The notes: a model not told the origin generated them from the letters alone. Positions 9,427 to 17,671 are shown, numbered from the stretch's first letter. The stretch: 44,672 nt of DNA from an uncultured Oscillibacter sp. (GCA_900548505.1 URKI01000015.1:1-44672), one strand, 5' to 3'. Translations and numbers: made by a program.

Positions 9427-10014
9427 ATGAAATCTGACCGCTATATCGCCTTTGACGTAGAGACGCCCAATGCCGCCAACGACCGCATGAGCGCCATCGG
9501 CATCACCGTGATCAACGCAGGCTCCATCACCGATGAGTTTTATTCTCTGGTGGACCCCGAGACCCACTTTGACCGGTTCAACATCGCCCTCACAGGCATC
9601 TCCCCCAGATCCGTGGCGGGAAAGCCCACCTTTCCGGAGCTGTGGCAGCAAATCGGTCCCATCATGGAGAGCGGCGTGCTGGTGGCTCACAACGCCCCTT
9701 TTGATCTCGCTGTCCTCTCCAAGTGCCTGCGCGCTTACGGCATCGACTGGCGATCCACTGTTCCCTACGCCTGCACCTGCCAGATAAGCCGCAGGCTGCT
9801 GCCGCAACTTTGCAACCACCGGCTCAATACCCTGTGCGACTATCTGGATCTGCAATTGGACCACCACCACGCCGGAAGCGACAGCCGCGCCTGCGGAGAG
9901 ATCCTGCTGCACCATCTGCGCTCCGGCGCAGACATCACGCCGTTCCTCCGCACCTATGACCTGCTGGAAGCACGTACCTGCAGCCGGACCCGTCCATTTG
10001 GAAAAAAGAACTAG
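9427..10014 (+). CDS. DEDDh 3'-5' exonuclease (DNA Pol III epsilon-like)
   Basis: 195-residue exonuclease of the RNase T/DnaQ superfamily. Metal-binding residues are visible in order: FDVET (Asp10, Glu12), AHNAPFDLAV (Asp near 94), and HHHAGSDSRA (catalytic His and last Asp). No helicase or BRCT part is attached, so it is a stand-alone proofreading or repair nuclease rather than a polymerase subunit. It is the third gene of the sbcDC operon, with AGGAGG before the start. A role in processing ends exposed by SbcCD is a reasonable inference. Confidence 0.88.
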   Translation: MKSDRYIAFDVETPNAANDRMSAIGITVINAGSITDEFYSLVDPETHFDRFNIALTGISPRSVAGKPTFPELWQQIGPIMESGVLVAHNAPFDLAVLSKCLRAYGIDWRSTVPYACTCQISRRLLPQLCNHRLNTLCDYLDLQLDHHHAGSDSRACGEILLHHLRSGADITPFLRTYDLLEARTCSRTRPFGKKN

Positions 10015-10033
10015 TTTTCTCTCCTGCTGCCTC

Positions 10034-10063
10034 TTGCGCCGGGCGGCCAAATTCCGCTATAAT
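10034..10063 (+). promoter_or_regulatory. Promoter of the FUSC-family gene
   Basis: -10 TATAAT (10058-10063) inside GCTATAAT, with a weak -35 TTGCGC (10034-10039) and an 18-bp spacer. It lies about 70 bases before the start codon. Confidence 0.55.
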
Positions 10064-10135
10064 AAAAATTAACGAGAATTTTACAGCAAACGGTAATTCC
10101 ATGCATTTTTGCAGACAGCACAGCGAGGGACAAAC

Positions 10136-12067
10136 ATGCGTACACTTTCCGGCATCAAGGCGTTCTGGTCGCTTTTTCTGCGCCGCTGGCACAACGCCTT
10201 TCCCATCATTCTCTTTTATATCGCGCAGTTCTTGCTGGTGATCGGCATATTCGGCACCACCTATGCCATGGTGGTCTCCTGCTCCACCACGCTGTTCCAG
10301 GTGCGCAGAAAAGAGCCCAACCACGCCAAGGACTACATCTCCATGTGCCTGACGTCCCTGATTTTGTGCCTGCTGGCTTTCGCAGCAGGACAGAATGTCT
10401 GGCTGTGTGCGCTGCTGAATTTTGCCGTTCCCTTTTTCCTGGTGATCTGGAAGTGCAGTCAGTTCACCCCCAAAGGACACATGGGCTACGCCATGACGTT
10501 CGTGTTTTTGGAGCTGCGTCCCCCTACGCTGGAGCAGCTTCCCACACAGCTAATGGCGCTCACCTTCTGCTGCGTGCTTTTGGTGGCAGCCCTGATGCTC
10601 TGCGGCAGGGTCCTTCATATCTCCTCGGACCCCTCCGGGCAGATCTCCGCCAGCCTGACACGTCTTGCTCAGCTGCTGGACGACCTGGCCGATGGTGGGG
10701 ACGGCCGCAGCGCCGGAAAAGAGCTTTACGACCTTTCTCGCGGTTTCCACCGCATGGGCTATGACCGGCGCCGCCTGTTGCAGCTGCCGGACCGGCAGAA
10801 GCGGTTTTACCATCTCTTCGCCCTGCTGTTCCAGCGGGCCTCCTACCTGGTCACAGACCGGGACGCCTGGGAGCAGGCGCAAAAAACCCCGGATTTTGCT
10901 AACGTCATGCATACACTGGCTGCGCTGGTGCGCCGGCTGCAATCCGCCCGGGACAGCGCAGACCGGCAGACTCTGGCCGTCACCATCCAGGATCTGCTGA
11001 TCCGCACCAAGCTGCCCCAGAGCCGGCTGCGCATTTTCTACCGCAGCGTGCTGCACACCCTGCTGTTGCTGTGCCAGGAGTCCTTCCAGACCCAGCGCGC
11101 CCCCCTGCTCCAGCCCATTCCCTGGGCTGCCGTCTGGCAGAACCTGCGCCAGCGGCTTTCCCCCGGCCGGTTCGAGCTGCGCTTTGCCCTGCGCCTGGCG
11201 GTGGTCATGACCATCAGCTGCACCGTCAGCTACCTGTGGGAATTTGAGCATACCTACTGGTTCCCGCTGCACGCCTTCTTGCTGCTTCAGCCCAGCTATG
11301 AAGAGAGCGCACACCGGATGGTCACCCGCCCGGTGGGTACTGCCATCGGCTGTGCGCTGGTGCATCTGGTCTATCCCTACCTCCCCGGCCTGTCGGGCGT
11401 TTTCTTCTTCTCCCTGGTCATGATCTCCCTCATGTACTGCTGCACGCCGGGCACCTGGGTCCAGCCCATTTTCTCCACTGCTTTCGCCCTCACCATGGCC
11501 ACCCTCACCGTGCGGGAGAGCGACGCCATCTGGCTTCGTCTGATGTATCTGGCCATGGCCATCGCGCTGGTACTGGTGGTGAACCGCTTCCTGCTGCCCA
11601 ACCGGCGGGAGTCCCAGTTCCGCAGGAACATCCAGGAGCTCTACCGGCTCCAGTCCGCCTATTGGGCGGTCATCCGCCGCAGCCTTCGCCAGCCGGTGGA
11701 CCCGGCGCTGTTCAGCGAGCTGCTCTCCCAGTTCCACATGATCTATCACGAGGCTGCCCAGTATGCCGCCCAGCTTCCCCAGGAGCGTTCCTCTTTCCAT
11801 GGCGCCCGCTTGCTGGTGATGTGGAACATGTTTGCAGAGCTGGAGCAAACGGAGGGGCTGATCCAAAGCGGGATGGTCACGGCAGAGGAAACCGCCGCAC
11901 TGGACATGCTGGCTGCTACACTGGAAGAGCGGATCTGCCCGCTGCACGATCTGGATACCCTGCGGCCGGACGGCCTCCCCCACGACGAGCTGTATTACGT
12001 GTTGGACCGCTATCTCGACAACGCCCGCCGCCTGTGTGCACCGGAGCCAATTTCACTATCAAAGTAA
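10136..12067 (+). CDS. FUSC family membrane protein (aromatic-acid exporter-like)
   Basis: 643-residue membrane protein with the two-block layout of FUSC/YccS/AaeB-like transporters. A first group of hydrophobic helices (about 10-155) and a second (about 345-490, PF13515-like) are separated by a cytoplasmic stretch and followed by a soluble C-terminal tail. The junction RFLLPNRRES after the last helix is typical. Relatives export hydroxylated aromatic acids or contribute to envelope stress tolerance; the substrate here is unknown. The ATG at 10136 has GAGGGA upstream; the longer frame from 10109 has none. It stands alone between its promoter and a terminator. Confidence 0.8.
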   Translation: MRTLSGIKAFWSLFLRRWHNAFPIILFYIAQFLLVIGIFGTTYAMVVSCSTTLFQVRRKEPNHAKDYISMCLTSLILCLLAFAAGQNVWLCALLNFAVPFFLVIWKCSQFTPKGHMGYAMTFVFLELRPPTLEQLPTQLMALTFCCVLLVAALMLCGRVLHISSDPSGQISASLTRLAQLLDDLADGGDGRSAGKELYDLSRGFHRMGYDRRRLLQLPDRQKRFYHLFALLFQRASYLVTDRDAWEQAQKTPDFANVMHTLAALVRRLQSARDSADRQTLAVTIQDLLIRTKLPQSRLRIFYRSVLHTLLLLCQESFQTQRAPLLQPIPWAAVWQNLRQRLSPGRFELRFALRLAVVMTISCTVSYLWEFEHTYWFPLHAFLLLQPSYEESAHRMVTRPVGTAIGCALVHLVYPYLPGLSGVFFFSLVMISLMYCCTPGTWVQPIFSTAFALTMATLTVRESDAIWLRLMYLAMAIALVLVVNRFLLPNRRESQFRRNIQELYRLQSAYWAVIRRSLRQPVDPALFSELLSQFHMIYHEAAQYAAQLPQERSSFHGARLLVMWNMFAELEQTEGLIQSGMVTAEETAALDMLAATLEERICPLHDLDTLRPDGLPHDELYYVLDRYLDNARRLCAPEPISLSK

Positions 12068-12068
12068 G

Positions 12069-12113
12069 AAAAAAGAACGGCCTTTCCCTACTTTGGAAAG
12101 GCCGTTCTTTTTT
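12069..12113. terminator. Bidirectional terminator
   Basis: 13-bp perfect stem (12075-12087 with 12095-12107), six A before and six T after. It lies between convergent genes. Confidence 0.93.
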
Positions 12114-12127
12114 GTTTGTAAAAGTGT

Positions 12128-12979
12128 TCACGGCTGCTCCGACTGGGCGGCATCACTCTTCTTCCCCCGCAGGGCGTGGTATGCGCCGGCAGATGCGCCG
12201 GACAGATCCACGGAGAACAGCGTCTTGATGAGCCAGATGAAAAACAGCAGCACCAGGATCGGAATGACACAGGCGGTCACCAGCATGATGGCCAGTGCCT
12301 CCACCAGACGGTTGACCGTCTCCCCCACCTTTTCCGAAACGCCAGAGCCGATAGCAGCAATTCCGTCCGTGAGCTTGGACAGGAGTCCTGCCAGGAACCC
12401 CTCCTCCGTTTCCTCCGCCAGCTGGCCGGAGCTGTCCTCCACCTCTCCGGCCGACTCCTTGGCAGACTCCACGGCAGCGTCGATGGACGTACGGTAGGTA
12501 TCCTCAATCAAGTCAGATACCTTTACACTGGCTGGAATCACCAGCACGATGGCCAATCCGAAGATGACGAGCTTCCTCGCCAGGACCCGCGGCACCTCCC
12601 ACCCGCCGAACAAATGCGCTAAGTACAAGATGCAGGCCGCCGGGATCAAAAAATCGAATGTGACCATGCCGGTAATGGTCAGGAGGTATTTTTCCAGATA
12701 GATGGCGCACAGCACCAGCAAAAAGCCTGTGCTCAGGTCCGCCAGCTTTTCGGCGATGGGGGTAGCCGTATCACCGGGAAGCAGCGTAATAGCGGCGGAG
12801 GCTGCGGTGGAGGCCGCGGTCAGTTCCAGCACCGTGGTCTGCTTTTCATCCAACGCGGCGATGGTATCCGCGTGGAACTGGGGTGAGGATGCGACCCCTG
12901 CTAAAACAAACACAGAAAAAAACGCGATCACCAGCGGGATCACCGCCAGATGCAGCTTTTTCCGATCCAATCCCTTCAT
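12128..12979 (-). CDS. Multipass membrane protein of unknown function
   Basis: 283 residues. An N-terminal hydrophobic helix (about 9-30) is followed by an extracytoplasmic-looking stretch rich in Ala and Thr (about 31-85). Two or three helices cover about 86-157, then comes an acidic, Ser/Glu-rich segment (160-225) and a long C-terminal hydrophobic segment (about 228-258) with a basic tail. No enzyme motif is visible. Similar stage-III-sporulation-like or pore-like layouts exist, but I cannot name a family with confidence. AAAGGAG precedes the ATG. It is monocistronic and converges on the FUSC gene. Confidence 0.75.
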   Translation of the reverse strand: MKGLDRKKLHLAVIPLVIAFFSVFVLAGVASSPQFHADTIAALDEKQTTVLELTAASTAASAAITLLPGDTATPIAEKLADLSTGFLLVLCAIYLEKYLLTITGMVTFDFLIPAACILYLAHLFGGWEVPRVLARKLVIFGLAIVLVIPASVKVSDLIEDTYRTSIDAAVESAKESAGEVEDSSGQLAEETEEGFLAGLLSKLTDGIAAIGSGVSEKVGETVNRLVEALAIMLVTACVIPILVLLFFIWLIKTLFSVDLSGASAGAYHALRGKKSDAAQSEQP

Positions 12980-13015
12980 TTCTTGTTCTCCTTTCTCTGG
13001 GCAGAGAGCGCCTGT

Positions 13016-13069
13016 CTTTATAAACCTTAAGGGAAATTATATGGTATCTGCACAAAGCCCTGCTATACT
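13016..13069 (+). promoter_or_regulatory. Promoter with 10-bp direct repeats (OmpR-family-type box) for YcxB-like gene 1
   Basis: CTTTATAAAC (13016-13025) and CTTAAGGGAA (13026-13035) are adjacent 10-bp repeat units. The -10 TATACT (13064-13069) begins 38 bases after the start of the second unit, and no good -35 is seen. The same units with the same 38-base distance occur before the second YcxB locus (15977-16030). This suggests activation by one response regulator. Confidence 0.55.
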
Positions 13070-13105
13070 GCGGATATATTCAATCTTCCCCAGCAGGAGG
13101 CCCCC

Positions 13106-13621
13106 ATGGAATTCACCTGTCAAACCGTATATGACCAGCAGACCCTTACCGTAACGGCCCGTGCCCTGCGGAAAACCGCCCGCAAAGCCGCCTCCCGCCA
13201 TGCCCGGCTCTTTGCCTGGGGCAGCATCGCACTGTGTCTGGTATTCCTCTGTGTTTCCCTGGATACCCCCTGCGTATGGATCGGATTCGCGCTGGCCATT
13301 GTCCTGCTGCTGCTCCTAATCTGGAAAGAGGATACATTCAGCGCCTTTTTTGCCGGGAAATATTTCTTTCCCGGTCCTGAACCCGTTTACACCGCATTTC
13401 ATGCAGACTGCTATGAATCCCAGATCGCCGGTATATCCATCCGCTGGCCGTACAGCAACGTACTTTTTTTGGTAGAGGACACCCACTTTTTCATCTTCAT
13501 TCTGGAACAGGAATACGCCCAGGCCTATGACAAGGCCTATCTGGCCGGCGGAAGCAAGGCCGCTTTTCGTCGTTTTCTGGAGGAGCGGACCGGGAAAACC
13601 ATTCTGACATTGGACTCCTGA
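13106..13621 (+). CDS. YcxB-like membrane protein
   Basis: 171 residues. A basic N-terminal part precedes two transmembrane helices (about 33-70). A YcxB-like C-terminal domain (about 90-168) carries the pattern of a short beta segment, WPYSNVLFLVEDTHFFIF, and a terminal helix. The family has no known biochemical role. AGGAGG is seven bases before the ATG. It is a single gene; a related domain is encoded at 16660-17469, and the two loci share a promoter architecture. This points to a common regulon. Confidence 0.72.
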   Translation: MEFTCQTVYDQQTLTVTARALRKTARKAASRHARLFAWGSIALCLVFLCVSLDTPCVWIGFALAIVLLLLLIWKEDTFSAFFAGKYFFPGPEPVYTAFHADCYESQIAGISIRWPYSNVLFLVEDTHFFIFILEQEYAQAYDKAYLAGGSKAAFRRFLEERTGKTILTLDS

Positions 13622-13737
13622 GCTCTACTCTTCCATCCAGGGACGAGGCAGCTGCTCTTTCATGACCATACGCCTTTTTTCCTGCCTTGTCAAAAGAATT
13701 CCGTACCACGCTATGCCCTGCAAGCACTCTTTGCCCC

Positions 13738-13766
13738 TTGTATTTCTATTTCTCCCGTGGTAGAAT
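13738..13766 (+). promoter_or_regulatory. Promoter of the TetR gene
   Basis: -35 TTGTAT (13738-13743), 17-bp spacer, -10 TAGAAT (13761-13766). The leader to the start codon is AT-rich. Confidence 0.5.
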
Positions 13767-13810
13767 AAAAACAAATTTTTAAAATCATCTTTATTTAGGA
13801 GGTGCCAACT

Positions 13811-14431
13811 ATGCCCAAGGTAGCCTATTCGGAAGCGGACCGGGCGCAGATCCGCCAGTCCCTGATCTCCACAGCGTTGGAGCTGATGGCGCAGCAGGGC
13901 ATCCAGCATACGACCGTGGAGCAGATCTATCGGGCCGTAGGTATCTCCCGCACGTTTTTCTATTCCTTTTTCCCTACCAAGGAAGATCTCATTGTAGAGA
14001 CGCTGTATCTCCAGCAGCCCAGAATCATCTCCTACGCCCAGTCGCTGATGGAAGACACCTCCCTCAGCTGGAAAGAAGCCGTCCGGAAATTCCTCTTCAC
14101 CTGCTGCTACGGTGAAAAAAATGGCATCGCGGTAATGACGGTGGAAGAACAGCAGCTCCTTTTCCGGCGTCTGCCGGAGGAGAGCTACCGGGTCTTTCGG
14201 GAAAAGCAGGCCCGGCTGTTCGGCAACATTCTGGAATGTTTCGGCATCCGACCCGACACCAAACGGGTGCAGCTGTTTACCAATCTGTGCCTTGCCATCC
14301 TGGTCATCCGCCGGGCCATCCCGGGAACACTGCCCCTGCTGGTCCCAGAGGCCGCAGACGAAACCGTCGCTTTCCAGATCAACGCCTTGGTGGACTATCT
14401 GGCCTCTCTGCGTGAGCCCACCCCCGATTGA
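13811..14431 (+). CDS. TetR/AcrR family transcriptional regulator
   Basis: 206 residues. The N-terminal helix-turn-helix (about 15-60) has the TetR pattern: TALELMAQQGIQHTTVEQI, then RAVGISRTFFYSFFPTKEDL. The C-terminal part is an all-helical ligand/dimer domain with no recognised family. The ATG at 13811 is chosen because TAGGAGG ends 8 bases before it. It is flanked by its own promoter and terminator, so its target may be itself or a neighbour. No clear palindromic operator was found nearby. Confidence 0.88.
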   Translation: MPKVAYSEADRAQIRQSLISTALELMAQQGIQHTTVEQIYRAVGISRTFFYSFFPTKEDLIVETLYLQQPRIISYAQSLMEDTSLSWKEAVRKFLFTCCYGEKNGIAVMTVEEQQLLFRRLPEESYRVFREKQARLFGNILECFGIRPDTKRVQLFTNLCLAILVIRRAIPGTLPLLVPEAADETVAFQINALVDYLASLREPTPD

Positions 14432-14446
14432 CCGATTTTTTCTATT

Positions 14447-14479
14447 ATCCGCCCTGGCTGCGGCTGCGGCGGATTTTTC
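14447..14479 (+). terminator. Terminator after the TetR gene
   Basis: 7-bp stem (14447-14453 with 14468-14474), GC-rich 14-base loop, then a run of T. Confidence 0.7.
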
Positions 14480-14585
14480 CCTCCCTCAAATAAAGATAAA
14501 TTATTGAAATTATATTTATTCTCGGCACACAAGCGAAAACTGCGCGGCTTTCCGCGCTGTAAAAATTTTTCAGGAGGAATCAGAC

Positions 14586-15071
14586 ATGGGATTTTTCAGC
14601 AAGCTCTTCCAGGGCCCTCAGGTGGATATGGAGAAAAGCCGGGCAAACGCCCAAAAAATGCGTGCGCTTTTCAATCAGGTAGTCGAAAATGGTGACCAAT
14701 ACCGCCTGATCTTCGGCTATACGGAAGATGTGGCCCGGTTCAACTACGGGTTCGTCCATGGCAGCAAAACCAAGATCGGTAATCTGATCGTAGGCTGGAA
14801 CGAGTCCCAGGAGACCATCGTGGTGGTGCCTACGGTCCCTGACCTGTCCGGCTGCGGTGATCCCACCTTCTATCGCCGTTCGGAGATCCTCAAGGCCTAT
14901 CGGAACAAGTACCCCACCGAGGCCTTCATCATCTATCCGGACAAGAAAGGCTACATCGGCATCAACGCCTACGACTGGCTGGATGACGAGTCCCTGTACG
15001 TCTATGTATCCCAGGAAGAGGAGCTGGCCGCGTTTACAGACTTCTTCACCAACCGCTTCGCCACCCGGTAA
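14586..15071 (+). CDS. Hypothetical soluble protein, 161 aa
   Basis: I do not recognise a family. The protein is soluble, with a short hydrophobic or amphipathic start (GFFSKLF), an alpha/beta-looking middle and a conserved-looking segment YPDKKGYIGINAYDWLDDE near residues 120-138. No cysteine-based metal site or signal peptide is visible. CAGGAGGA lies 8 bases before the ATG. The upstream 100 bases are AT-rich with a possible -35 TTGAAA (14504) but no convincing -10. It is followed after 7 bases by a 58-residue membrane protein frame. Confidence 0.7.
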   Translation: MGFFSKLFQGPQVDMEKSRANAQKMRALFNQVVENGDQYRLIFGYTEDVARFNYGFVHGSKTKIGNLIVGWNESQETIVVVPTVPDLSGCGDPTFYRRSEILKAYRNKYPTEAFIIYPDKKGYIGINAYDWLDDESLYVYVSQEEELAAFTDFFTNRFATR

Positions 15072-15078
15072 GACTATT

Positions 15079-15255
15079 ATGTCTCTGGGAGCCTTGGGGG
15101 CGTTTGCCCTTGTTCTGATAGTCGTCTTTCTTTTCGGGCAGCTGTGGTTCCATTTGGTGGAGGCCATTTTGAGCAGGATCAAACGACTGTTTTCCCGCCG
15201 CAGGGAGCCTCCTGCCTGGCACCCGCTTCCGCCGGAGGAAGACCAGGACCCATAA
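15079..15255 (+). CDS. Small single-pass membrane protein, 58 aa
   Basis: One hydrophobic helix (about residues 4-30), then a strongly basic patch (RIKRLFSRRR) and a Pro/Glu-rich tail ending EEDQDP. This is a typical small type-II-like membrane protein. There is no clear ribosome site, but it begins 7 bases after the previous stop, which would allow coupled translation. A very strong terminator follows 16 bases after its stop. Function unknown; it could be a spurious frame. Confidence 0.45.
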   Translation: MSLGALGAFALVLIVVFLFGQLWFHLVEAILSRIKRLFSRRREPPAWHPLPPEEDQDP

Positions 15256-15271
15256 TGCCGCCGTAAACAGC

Positions 15272-15320
15272 AGCGCAGGGATGAAAGCCTTTTGGCTTTC
15301 ATCCCTGCGCTCTTTCATTT
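15272..15320. terminator. Long-stem bidirectional terminator
   Basis: 18-bp perfect stem (15272-15289 with 15294-15311) and TTTT loop, followed by a T-rich tail. It lies between convergent genes. Confidence 0.88.
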
Positions 15321-15324
15321 TGTC

Positions 15325-15936
15325 TTACGGCACCAGCAGGTTCAGCTTGGAATCCCGCTCACTGATCTTTCGGATGGGCCGGGCCGGTACGCCTGCCGCC
15401 AGCCATCCTGCCGGGATATCCCGGGTCACCACGCTGCCCGCGCCGATGACCGCGCCCTTGCCGATCGTCACACCGTCAATGACCACCACGTTTGCCGCCA
15501 GCCACACATCGTCCTCAATGTGGATCTCTCCGGCAAACTCAGACATGGACACATGCCCGTCGGGATAGCGCATCCTGGCCCGTTCCTCGGCAATGAGAGG
15601 GTGGTTTGTGCAAAGCAGGCTCACATTGGGCCCCATCATCACATCGTTGCCGATGAAGATCTTTCCGTCGTCCATGACCGTGAGATTGAAGTTTGCAAAG
15701 AAGTTCTCGCCGATAAAGGTATGGCTGCCGTAGTTGAACTGGATGGGCCCAACGAAATGATACTTCTCTCCGATGGCCCCGATGAACCGGCGGATGATGG
15801 GCAGCCGCTCCGGGTCATATTCATCCATGCTGTTGAATTTCATGCAAAGCGTGTGGGCCTTGTGCTTGATGTCCCGCAGCTCCTGCGTCTGGGCGTCAAA
15901 CAGCTTTCCGGCAAAAATCTTCTCCTCTTCCCGCAT
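15325..15936 (-). CDS. Sugar O-acetyltransferase (Maa/LacA-like, left-handed beta-helix)
   Basis: 203 residues. The N-terminal helical part (about 1-60) matches the maltose/galactoside acetyltransferase start: MREEEKIFAGKLFDA. Hexapeptide repeats follow, for example IGNDVMMGPNVSL, IEDDVWLAANVVVIDGVTIG and AVIGAGSVVTRDIPAG. The catalytic His is in CTNHPL. Such enzymes move acetyl from acetyl-CoA to sugar hydroxyls. The ribosome site AAAGGTGGAG is upstream. It is monocistronic and divergent from the second YcxB locus; a further paralogue lies at 22827-23408. Confidence 0.9.
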   Translation of the reverse strand: MREEEKIFAGKLFDAQTQELRDIKHKAHTLCMKFNSMDEYDPERLPIIRRFIGAIGEKYHFVGPIQFNYGSHTFIGENFFANFNLTVMDDGKIFIGNDVMMGPNVSLLCTNHPLIAEERARMRYPDGHVSMSEFAGEIHIEDDVWLAANVVVIDGVTIGKGAVIGAGSVVTRDIPAGWLAAGVPARPIRKISERDSKLNLLVP

Positions 15937-15976
15937 GATGCTCCACCTTTCCGCATATTGCTCCCCATTTGGCTTT

Positions 15977-16030
15977 CTTTAGGATTCTTAAGGAAAATTT
16001 CATAGAAACCACAGGCATCCGTGCTATATT
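15977..16030 (+). promoter_or_regulatory. Promoter with 10-bp direct repeats (OmpR-family-type box) for YcxB locus 2
   Basis: CTTTAGGATT (15977-15986) and CTTAAGGAAA (15987-15996) are tandem 10-bp repeats, with a weaker third unit ATTTCATAGA. The -10 TATATT (16025-16030) starts 38 bases after the second unit, exactly as at 13016-13069. No normal -35 is present. Confidence 0.58.
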
Positions 16031-16078
16031 CGGTATATCACAACTTTGCCTGCCGCGTCAATGCGGAAAGGAGGTCCC

Positions 16079-16636
16079 ATGAACCAAGGTCCCATCAAAT
16101 ACGTTCAGGTGGACTACTGGAATTACTGGTGGTGCGTCTATTCCACGGGCAGAGAATTTTCTCCGCCCCACTGGGCGGAGTGTTCCCTGACGGACGACGC
16201 AGCCGGGGAGACTCCGTTTTTTCATTTCGACCTATACAATCTGCACCAGCTGCGCCACATGATCCGGGAACAGGATTTCATCCAGCCGGACCATCCCGAC
16301 TACCCCGCATTCCTTCGCCGGGCGGAAACGCTGGAGCGGGGCGAGGCGGACTTTTTTATTGGGGCGCTGTATTACAAAGATTTCACGCCAGACCTTGCTT
16401 TCTGCAATCAGCCCCTGTCTTCCGACAGTACGCTGACGGAGCTGCGCTCGCCGCCGCTTTCTCCCCACTACGCCGTTCTCTTTTTGGCAGAGGAGCGCCC
16501 GCTCACGCCGGAAGTCCTGACCTATTGGCTCACCCGTCTGGCCCGGCCGCTGTTCGGCCAGGATTTTACCGCCCTGCTGCCCCGCGTCCCCACCCCGGAA
16601 GATGCGGCCGCCAGCTGGCAGAGCGAACAGTCCTGA
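16079..16636 (+). CDS. Hypothetical protein, 185 aa
   Basis: I do not recognise a family. The protein is soluble, with no signal peptide and no membrane helix, and unusually rich in Trp, Tyr and Pro near the start (VDYWNYWWCVY). A repeated Pro-Leu theme occurs in the second half (SPPLSPHY, EERPLTPEVLTYW). AAAGGAGG precedes the ATG, which favours 16079 over the longer frame from 16046. It is the first gene of a two-gene unit with the YcxB-like protein, 23 bases apart, so the two probably act together. Confidence 0.72.
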   Translation: MNQGPIKYVQVDYWNYWWCVYSTGREFSPPHWAECSLTDDAAGETPFFHFDLYNLHQLRHMIREQDFIQPDHPDYPAFLRRAETLERGEADFFIGALYYKDFTPDLAFCNQPLSSDSTLTELRSPPLSPHYAVLFLAEERPLTPEVLTYWLTRLARPLFGQDFTALLPRVPTPEDAAASWQSEQS

Positions 16637-16659
16637 ACCTACAGACAGGAGGTCTCTCC

Positions 16660-17469
16660 ATGGAACAGATATTTTCCTTTCACGTCACACCGCCGGACCC
16701 TGACCGGCTGTGTTCCCAGGTAACCCGCGCGCTGGAACAGCGCACGGAAGTCCTTTCCCGGGAAAAGTGCCCCCGGCTGTGGGCACTGGCTGACCGGTTC
16801 AACCACCAGGAAAAGGCCCCCCTGCCCGTGCGTCGGCGGAGACGGCGGCAGCGGACGGTCCTCTCCCTCATCTGCTGGCTGCTGAGCCTTGTCCTGCTGG
16901 TTCCGGGGCTCATGGACCCAAGGCAGCTGCTGATCCCTCTGCTGGTAGGCGGGATCACGCTGACCATGGGAACCATTGTCCTCTGGGCGTGCCGCCCGGC
17001 CCTGCTGGGGACTTTGAGCCTTCTTTCCGGCATCCTGCTGTGCCTGGGAGCCTGGGGCGATCCCAGTGTCATGGGGTCGGTCTTATGGCTGGGCATCGTC
17101 CAGGCTGCCGTGGGTGCAGCGGCGCTCATGACCTGCAGGAAAAAGAAGCCGTCGCCCTATGAACGGGAGGCCGCCCGGCTGCTGCGGGACAGGGCCGCAG
17201 CAACCAATCTGCAGGCCGTGTGCGTCTCCTTTTCCGACGCCGGGATGTCCATCACAGCAGAAAGCATGGACACGGCACACCAGATCCCTTTTGAGGACAT
17301 GTTTTTGATCCTGGAAACAGAGGATCTGCTGGTGGTCATCATCTCCGACACGGCCACCATTTTGCAAAAGGCAGATCTGTTCACCGGGACCCTCCCTCAG
17401 CTGCGGGAGCTGCTCCGCCAGCGCACCCAGTATGTGTACGTCACGGAGCCGGAAGAAATCCCCGCATGA
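16660..17469 (+). CDS. YcxB-like membrane protein with N-terminal extension
   Basis: 269 residues. A soluble start (about 1-58) and a very basic patch (VRRRRRRQR, about 59-68) are followed by about four hydrophobic helices (about 70-160). A YcxB-like C-terminal domain (about 180-262) contains IPFEDMFLILETEDLLVVII. AGGAGG lies 7 bases before the ATG at 16660; the frame upstream to 16021 is the out-of-register shadow of the preceding gene. The same domain is encoded at 13106-13621, under a promoter with the same direct repeats. Function unknown. Confidence 0.7.
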   Translation: MEQIFSFHVTPPDPDRLCSQVTRALEQRTEVLSREKCPRLWALADRFNHQEKAPLPVRRRRRRQRTVLSLICWLLSLVLLVPGLMDPRQLLIPLLVGGITLTMGTIVLWACRPALLGTLSLLSGILLCLGAWGDPSVMGSVLWLGIVQAAVGAAALMTCRKKKPSPYEREAARLLRDRAAATNLQAVCVSFSDAGMSITAESMDTAHQIPFEDMFLILETEDLLVVIISDTATILQKADLFTGTLPQLRELLRQRTQYVYVTEPEEIPA

Positions 17470-17488
17470 CGATCTGCCGTGCCCCCAC

Positions 17489-17517
17489 TTGACAAGCGCA
17501 GGCACAGGGAGTATCCT
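17489..17517 (+). promoter_or_regulatory. Consensus promoter of the structured RNA
   Basis: Perfect -35 TTGACA (17489-17494), 17-bp spacer, -10 TATCCT (17512-17517). No open reading frame starts downstream before the terminator at 17634. Confidence 0.75.
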
Positions 17518-17521
17518 GTGC

Positions 17522-17671
17522 AAAACAAATTCACAAGGTGTTTCCACCGGAGCCGGGCAGCGGCGCCGGCGAGGCACTTCCGGCAAACTGCCGCTGATGT
17601 GAAGCGCGATGGAGTCAAGGATCTTTCTATGCCAGCTATGGATGCTTCACAGGATCCATAGCTGTTTTTTT
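17522..17671 (+). ncRNA. Structured leader RNA with terminator upstream of the M20 peptidase (class unknown)
   Basis: About 150 nt from a consensus promoter to a strong terminator, with no credible ORF. Visible helices are GGTG/CACC (17537-17548), GCCGG/CCGGC around 17552-17570 and CGGCA/TGCCG around 17580-17593. TTCAC (17530-17534) can pair with GTGAA (17599-17603) to close them as a junction. The 3' side of that closing helix, TGTGAAGC (17598-17605), is also exactly complementary to GCTTCACA (17644-17651) in the terminator loop. The two pairings exclude each other, as in a riboswitch or attenuator. The ligand class was not recognised; a free-standing small RNA is the alternative. Confidence 0.6.
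17634..17671 (+). terminator. Terminator of the structured RNA
   Basis: 10-bp perfect stem (17634-17643 with 17654-17663), 10-base loop, then G and seven T. It lies 47 bases before the M20 start, in the position of an attenuator. Confidence 0.9.

Noticed and set aside
6039..9428. Two frames of over 500 codons on the minus strand opposite sbcC
   Set aside because: Mirror frames of the Gln/Leu-rich coiled coil (CAG/CTG codons). No ribosome site, no domain.
10550..11983. 477-codon minus frame opposite the FUSC gene
   Set aside because: Shadow frame; the plus strand encodes a clear membrane protein with promoter and terminator.
16021..16659. N-terminal extension of the YcxB frame
   Set aside because: It is the out-of-frame reading of the 185-codon gene. 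The ribosome site at 16647 fixes the start at 16660.
17522..17633. Cobalamin or molybdenum-cofactor riboswitch
   Set aside because: A few matching words (AGTC-AGGA, CCGGCGAGG) but the length and order of the conserved blocks do not fit either class well enough to name it.
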